A program made the position numbers and the translations under genes. From the NCBI GenBank assembly GCA_004026145.2, contig CP034977.1, positions 3,427,484-3,491,483 on the forward strand: DNA of 64,000 bases. Reading direction: 5' to 3'. Below the pieces are notes generated by a model that did not search any database, was not told where the DNA came from, and saw nothing but the letters and a program-made list of their open reading frames with translations. Below are positions 60,133 through 64,000 of the stretch, piece by piece. How positions within the stretch are numbered: position 1 is the first letter of the stretch; every line of letters starts with the position of its first letter. The DNA is from Takifugu bimaculatus (taxonomy: Eukaryota > Chordata > Actinopteri > Tetraodontiformes > Tetraodontidae).

Positions 60133-62604
60133 CATGCACACGTCCCCCTTGTGTTTTCCACCATTTCTGACTCTAAAATATGTGCAAAGTTATTATATTG
60201 TCAATGATTTTTAGCTTATTTGTTTTTTGTTATTGCTGTTTTCTAAGCCAAGAAACCAGTAACACACACACACACATTCTGCCTCCTCTAGGTTTGGTTC
60301 AGCAACAGGCGGGCGAGGTGGAGGAAGCAAGCGGGAGCCAATCAGCTGATGGCATTCAACCACCTGATCCCAGGGGGCTTCTCCTCCCCAGCCATGGCCA
60401 GCATCCCATCCTACCAACTCTCCGACAGCACCTACCCCACCTCATCCATAGCACAAGGTACGCGCTGAGATGGCGCTCCATCACTGAAGAAATATATATC
60501 TACAAAAATCATTTGGCACATTCATTTGGGTAATTTGATATAAATGTTTGCATGCAGAGGAAAAACGGTGCTGAAATTATTGTCTTCATAAAAGCCGCAG
60601 ATGCAAATGCAATTATTTATATTTATATTTATATTTGACAAGGTGAGACCTTGTAAATCATAATAATGTGATTTAAAGCACCTTTAAAAGCAGCCCAGCG
60701 TGTTATTAACGTTTGGAAATGTCTAGACGTCAATCATTTTCTTTCTTTTCTGGCAGTTTCGGAGCCACCCAGCACGGTCCACAGGCCCCAGCCTCTCCCT
60801 CCCTCTTCAGGCCACCAAGGTTCAGCCGGTGCAGGCCAGGCAGAGGGAGGTTCCCCGTACTGCCTGGCCTCTGGACGCCACACCTTCTCTGGCTACTCGG
60901 ACAGCTTTGTGGGCCCCGGAGGGCCAGCCAATCCTATGAACCCTGCCCTAGGAAACGGACTATCCCCACAGGTGAGGCTGTCCCCCGTGATGAGGGAGCG
61001 CGACTCTTGTATTGATTACAATTGTAATGAATTAATTATGTCGTCCTATATTAATTAGACACGGACGAGGCAAACTTTGAAAAACCTTGAAATCTTTACT
61101 CGTGCATCAGAAATGCCCAGAATCATTCACCTTCCTCTCTGATCGTCTTCATCTGCAGTGGGAGCAGATGGGTTGCTGGGACTCTAGAAGGACAATTAAG
61201 TGTGTGACAAATCCAAAGTGAAGAGACAATTACTGGCCAATTATCCAGGCGTGAGGCCCTAATGTCTCCCCAGCCGATGTGAGACAGAAAATTTGAGACT
61301 TGGTGACACGCCGCACCTGCTACCTTTTACACAAATATTACAGGACCTGACTTGAATTTCCCTCAAGGTTAATGAAGTATTTATGAGCTCGCGGGTGTCA
61401 ACGCAGACAGAGACAAAAATGCTAATACACAAGTTTGTGGAAATTAGGGCTCTTTTCCTCTGAGGGACTGCAGCACTTCCTCTCCAAACATGACTCTGCA
61501 CAGCTAGCCGCGGCGGCTACACATTTGATGGTACACTTTAGCCTCAAGGGGGGCTCCTCTGCATTCTTAAAACGTCTGCTTCAGCATTCCTCCATGCGAA
61601 AACAGAGATTCTCATTTATGTGTATATATTTCGTACAGCGGGGGAAGGAATGTCCCATCTTAGACGGTTCCCCTCAGTCCGACATTCTTCATCGCTAACT
61701 CTGCGACTGTCGCCCTCTGGCCCGGCAGCAGAGGAGAAAAGGACCAGAAATCACCCAGTTGATGGAGCTACCTGCGGCTCCCCTTATTTTTAAACTACAC
61801 ATTCGCTCTGTTTAAACCGAACCCGAATGCAGGATAATGTTTTAGAAAAATATTACCAGGTATGGGAGGAAACACAACTCCCGTCTCCAAATCTACGTGG
61901 ACTCTTCTGTCCACCTCCCCTGCTTGGGAAATGATTTAATCAGGACCATGTGTGTGTGTAGATGTAGAATAATATGTCACTTAGAGGGCTGAGAGGTCCC
62001 AAAGAGCACGGTACCTGCTTCTTATTAAGCCCCCTGGAAGCCTCCAGGTTGTTCCTCTGTTGAGGAGGAGGTGGGAGACGATGCGTTTAGAAGCAACAGG
62101 TTGGATTCTGTTTACCTTCACAAGTGGCAGAGGCTTTTTCCAGCTCTTGCTAACCGCGTACAGAGCAGCTCCACGATGGACGAGCCCAAAGCAGCTAATG
62201 TTGGAGGGGTGGGGGTCGGCGGCATCGAATCTGTTTCGAGGCCAGTTGATTCAGTTTGCCTCACGGCTCTTTTCCGTCCTGTGTCAGCAAGAGTGTTCCC
62301 CCAAATCTGATTATCTGCTCGCTAATAAAGACCAGGTCAAGAGTAAAAAGGAACCTTCGAGCTGCAAATTCAGTCGGAGGCTGAGCTGCGGCGCGCTCAC
62401 GCCGCCCCGCTTTCGTGTTATCTCTGTCGGCACATCGTCCTCTGAGATAAGGCCTTATCGCTCGCTAAGGATTTTCTGGAGTAGCGTCAAGATGGGAATT
62501 TCGGAGTAAGCTGAGTTATGAATCTGAGACAAATTGCTTAATTCTTCCTTTGTGGTGCTATAGACTGGCTCCGAGTCCTTTGATGTCCGCGACATTGGGA
62601 TTTC

Positions 62605-62665
<61 letters not shown>

Positions 62666-63118
62666 GGTAGATATTCAAAACATCTTTGCTGGAATGTGGA
62701 AATAATGAATACAATATAAAGCCTTATCAGAAGGTCAATATACAACAGGGAACCCGATCCCCGGTCACTTCTTTGGCTTTATTTTGGCTCAGGTTTTGGT
62801 TACTATGGTTACAACGGCACACACGAATGTAATTCCTTTTCCCCTCCCTTCAGGTGATGGGTTTGCTGAACCCGGGTGGCGTGCCCCACCAGCCGCAAAG
62901 CGACTACGCCATCTCCCCCCTGACCAGCGGCCTGGAGCCCCCCAGTTGTAGCCAGCGTATGGATCACATCAAGGGCCTGGAGGGACTGACCAGCGTTCCC
63001 TCCATGTCGGCACTGCCCTCGCTGCCCAGCTCCCAGTCCTACTGCACCCCCGCCTACAACTCTCCGGGCTACACCGTGGACCACGTGGCGTCCTACCAGT
63101 ACGGCCAGTACGGACAAA
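47593..63118 (+). CDS. pax3: Paired box protein Pax3 (exons 1-8, 3' end outside)
   Basis: Transcription factor for neural crest, dorsal neural tube and muscle precursors. Exons: 47593-47677, 48069-48304, 48415-48544, 48787-48930, 59317-59516, 60292-60457, 60757-60971, 62854-63118; lengths 85, 236, 130, 144, 200, 166, 215, 265, matching or close to the human exons, phases all consistent, 480 codons so far. The paired domain starts at GQGRVNQLGG (residue 34) and runs through exons 2-4. The TLE-binding octapeptide is HSIEGILGD. The homeodomain (RRSRTTFTAEQLEELERAF to WFSNRRARWRKQ) has Ser at position 50. The Pro/Ser/Tyr-rich activation domain ends in YQYGQYGQ; the final exon (about five codons in other vertebrates) is beyond the window. 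The start ATG gives MTALAGSIPRMMRP, close to the usual PAX3 start. The linker is more divergent than I expect, so the pax3a/pax3b assignment is left open. Confidence 0.95.
48415..48417 (+). other. pax3: Alternative Q+/Q- splice acceptor of pax3 exon 3
   Basis: Exon 3 is preceded by tandem acceptors, ctgaag|CAG|GGA. Use of the first adds a Gln codon (48415-48417), use of the second skips it. This is the known Pax3/Pax7 Q+/Q- switch in the paired-domain linker. Confidence 0.75.
51320..51357. repeat. Poly-C/pyrimidine run
   Basis: C-rich tract broken only by single T bases in pax3 intron 4. A second poly-C run lies at about 52081-52097. Confidence 0.85.
51660..52060. promoter_or_regulatory. Candidate enhancer A in pax3 intron 4
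   Basis: A repeat-free block with a POU octamer ATGCAAAT (51672-51679), several TAAT/ATTA words and a 'gttaatgattaa' homeodomain cluster near 52045. Open reading frames here are chance. Inferred from composition and motif content only. Confidence 0.3.
54190..54300. promoter_or_regulatory. PBX-PREP/MEIS site in pax3 intron 4
   Basis: CTGTCAATCA at 54214-54223 is the reverse complement of TGATTGACAG, the high-affinity PBX with PREP/MEIS site. It is followed within 50 bp by a homeodomain-type 'gttaattcattag' cluster (54257-54269). Confidence 0.5.
55366..55396. repeat. (CA)n microsatellite
   Basis: A CA run in pax3 intron 4. Confidence 0.92.
56811..56847. repeat. (GT)n microsatellite
   Basis: An imperfect GT run in pax3 intron 4. 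Confidence 0.92.
57130..57147. promoter_or_regulatory. Inverted SOX-type pair in pax3 intron 4
   Basis: CAACAACGGTCCTTGTTG carries two SOX-like half-sites facing each other with a six-base spacer, the arrangement used by dimeric SoxE factors. SoxE proteins act in neural crest, but the link to pax3 here is inference. Confidence 0.35.
59861..59897. repeat. (CA)n microsatellite
   Basis: A CA run in pax3 intron 5. Confidence 0.93.
60059..60131. repeat. (CA)n microsatellite
   Basis: A 73-bp CA run with internal 'cgca' interruptions in pax3 intron 5, about 160 bp before exon 6. Confidence 0.93.
62608..62664. repeat. (GT)n microsatellite
   Basis: A 56-bp GT run in pax3 intron 7. Confidence 0.95.
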
Positions 63119-64000
63119 GTAAGGTCAATACACTTTCTTATTCTCTCTTTTTACCTCCAGAGATGCTAATAAATACCATGTGGGGGCAGCAGGGGTTACA
63201 GGCGGTGTTACGTGGTGGTTTTAATTGTGCGGGTCATGATTGGCCCGTGATTCGGCGCGCTGCCGTGTCAGCTGCCATCAAGGCGAACGTGGCTCCCGTA
63301 GCGGTTGACCGTTTGCCCTCAGCGAATACCTACCTGTCCGGCAAGGGGTCGCTTCACTTCGCATTACTGTTACCTTAACGGCGAAACTTCGACTTCAAAC
63401 GAATCGGCGCCGTCTTCTGTCGCTGCATGATTACAGCGGCCGCCTCTTCCAATTTTGGCCCGAAGGGGGTTTAACCAATCAGGCTCATCCACTGACCTCG
63501 TTGCAACCCCGAGCGTGGCGAGAGTCCAAAGAGCCGGCCCACATGCTCGGCTGTGCCGGGTATCGGATGTCTGTTTTAATATCCAAGAGCAGAAAATGTC
63601 TAATGAAATATCTCGCTCGGGTATCTCAAAGTGAAGCAAATTTTTTAAAAAAACCAAAAAAAAAAGCCCAAGACAACACACATGAAAATAACTGGAGCAT
63701 GTGGTGCGCGGCGTGTACACGCTCAAAGGCTGCACATGCATCTCCGCGGGGTTACAGTCCCAAGCGGTCCATCTTGATGTGATTAATCAGCGCGAATGGA
63801 TAGCTGGTGTGCGGTTGAGTTAGGAACTGCGGAGGAAAGGTCCTTTCTGGGGGTGGACGGATCCTAATTGCCTCTGGCAGGGCAGCTATTGGAAACAGGT
63901 GCTGGGACCGAGGTCAGCTGTGGAAGCAGGGCCGGCCCGGGGTTCCAGTTCAACAAACGGCGTCCGCGCCGGTCCGTTCACCTGCGACACCGGCCGAAGC
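63119..64000 (+). other. pax3: Start of pax3 intron 8
   Basis: A strong donor (caaa|GTAAGG) begins the intron; no further pax3 coding exon is found before the window ends. Reading through would add about 87 unrelated codons before a stop at 63376-63378. The block 63.2-63.56 kb is GC-rich and repeat-free and may be regulatory. Confidence 0.6.

Noticed and set aside
1..64000. CRISPR arrays, bacterial operons or viral genes
   Set aside because: All recognised genes are spliced vertebrate genes; the direct repeats seen are microsatellites and a minisatellite without CRISPR spacing.

Overview
The window looks like compact teleost nuclear DNA, most likely pufferfish (Takifugu or Tetraodon type). 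Many introns are only 70-150 bp, intergenic gaps are a few kb, CA/GT microsatellites and poly-G/C runs are very frequent, and the gene order (kcne4, acsl3, farsb, sgpp2, pax3) matches the vertebrate block at human 2q36. Exon structures were built by hand from splice sites and conserved protein sequence. The rebuilt proteins come out at the sizes I recall for the human ones: Acsl3 720 aa, Farsb 589 aa (after allowing for one extra base), and Sgpp2 396 aa against about 399.

Layout, left to right. 1-7.8 kb: no gene, only repeats (a tRNA-like SINE head, teleost dispersed repeats, a nested minisatellite). 8.4-9.4 kb: kcne4 (minus), a potassium-channel beta subunit with a TATA/CRE promoter. 10.9-21.0 kb: acsl3 (minus), 14 coding exons. 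21.0-24.7 kb: no coding gene; mogat1, which lies here in mammals, is absent. 24.7-31.2 kb: farsb (plus), 17 coding exons. 31.3-32.1 kb: an intronless eEF1B-beta gene directly downstream of farsb, inside what would be its 3' UTR. 32.6-40.2 kb: sgpp2 (minus), five coding exons and no AUG at the expected start. 41.5-42.3 kb: a single-exon RING/two-pass membrane E3-ligase-type gene (plus). 47.6 kb to beyond the right edge: pax3 (plus), exons 1-8 present, last exon(s) outside the window; its 10.4-kb intron 4 and 5' flank hold candidate developmental enhancers.

The genes do not form one pathway. Kcne4 tunes potassium channels, Acsl3 activates fatty acids at the ER and lipid droplets, Farsb and eEF1B act in translation, Sgpp2 degrades sphingosine-1-phosphate in the ER, the RING protein is probably an E3 ligase, and Pax3 is a neural-crest and muscle transcription factor. 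The points most worth checking are the farsb/eEF1B arrangement (one shared poly(A) signal and an in-frame splice acceptor that could fuse the two), the farsb exon 6 frameshift, the possible CUG start of sgpp2, the missing tetraleucine motif in Kcne4, and a perfect RFX X-box palindrome between sgpp2 and the RING gene.
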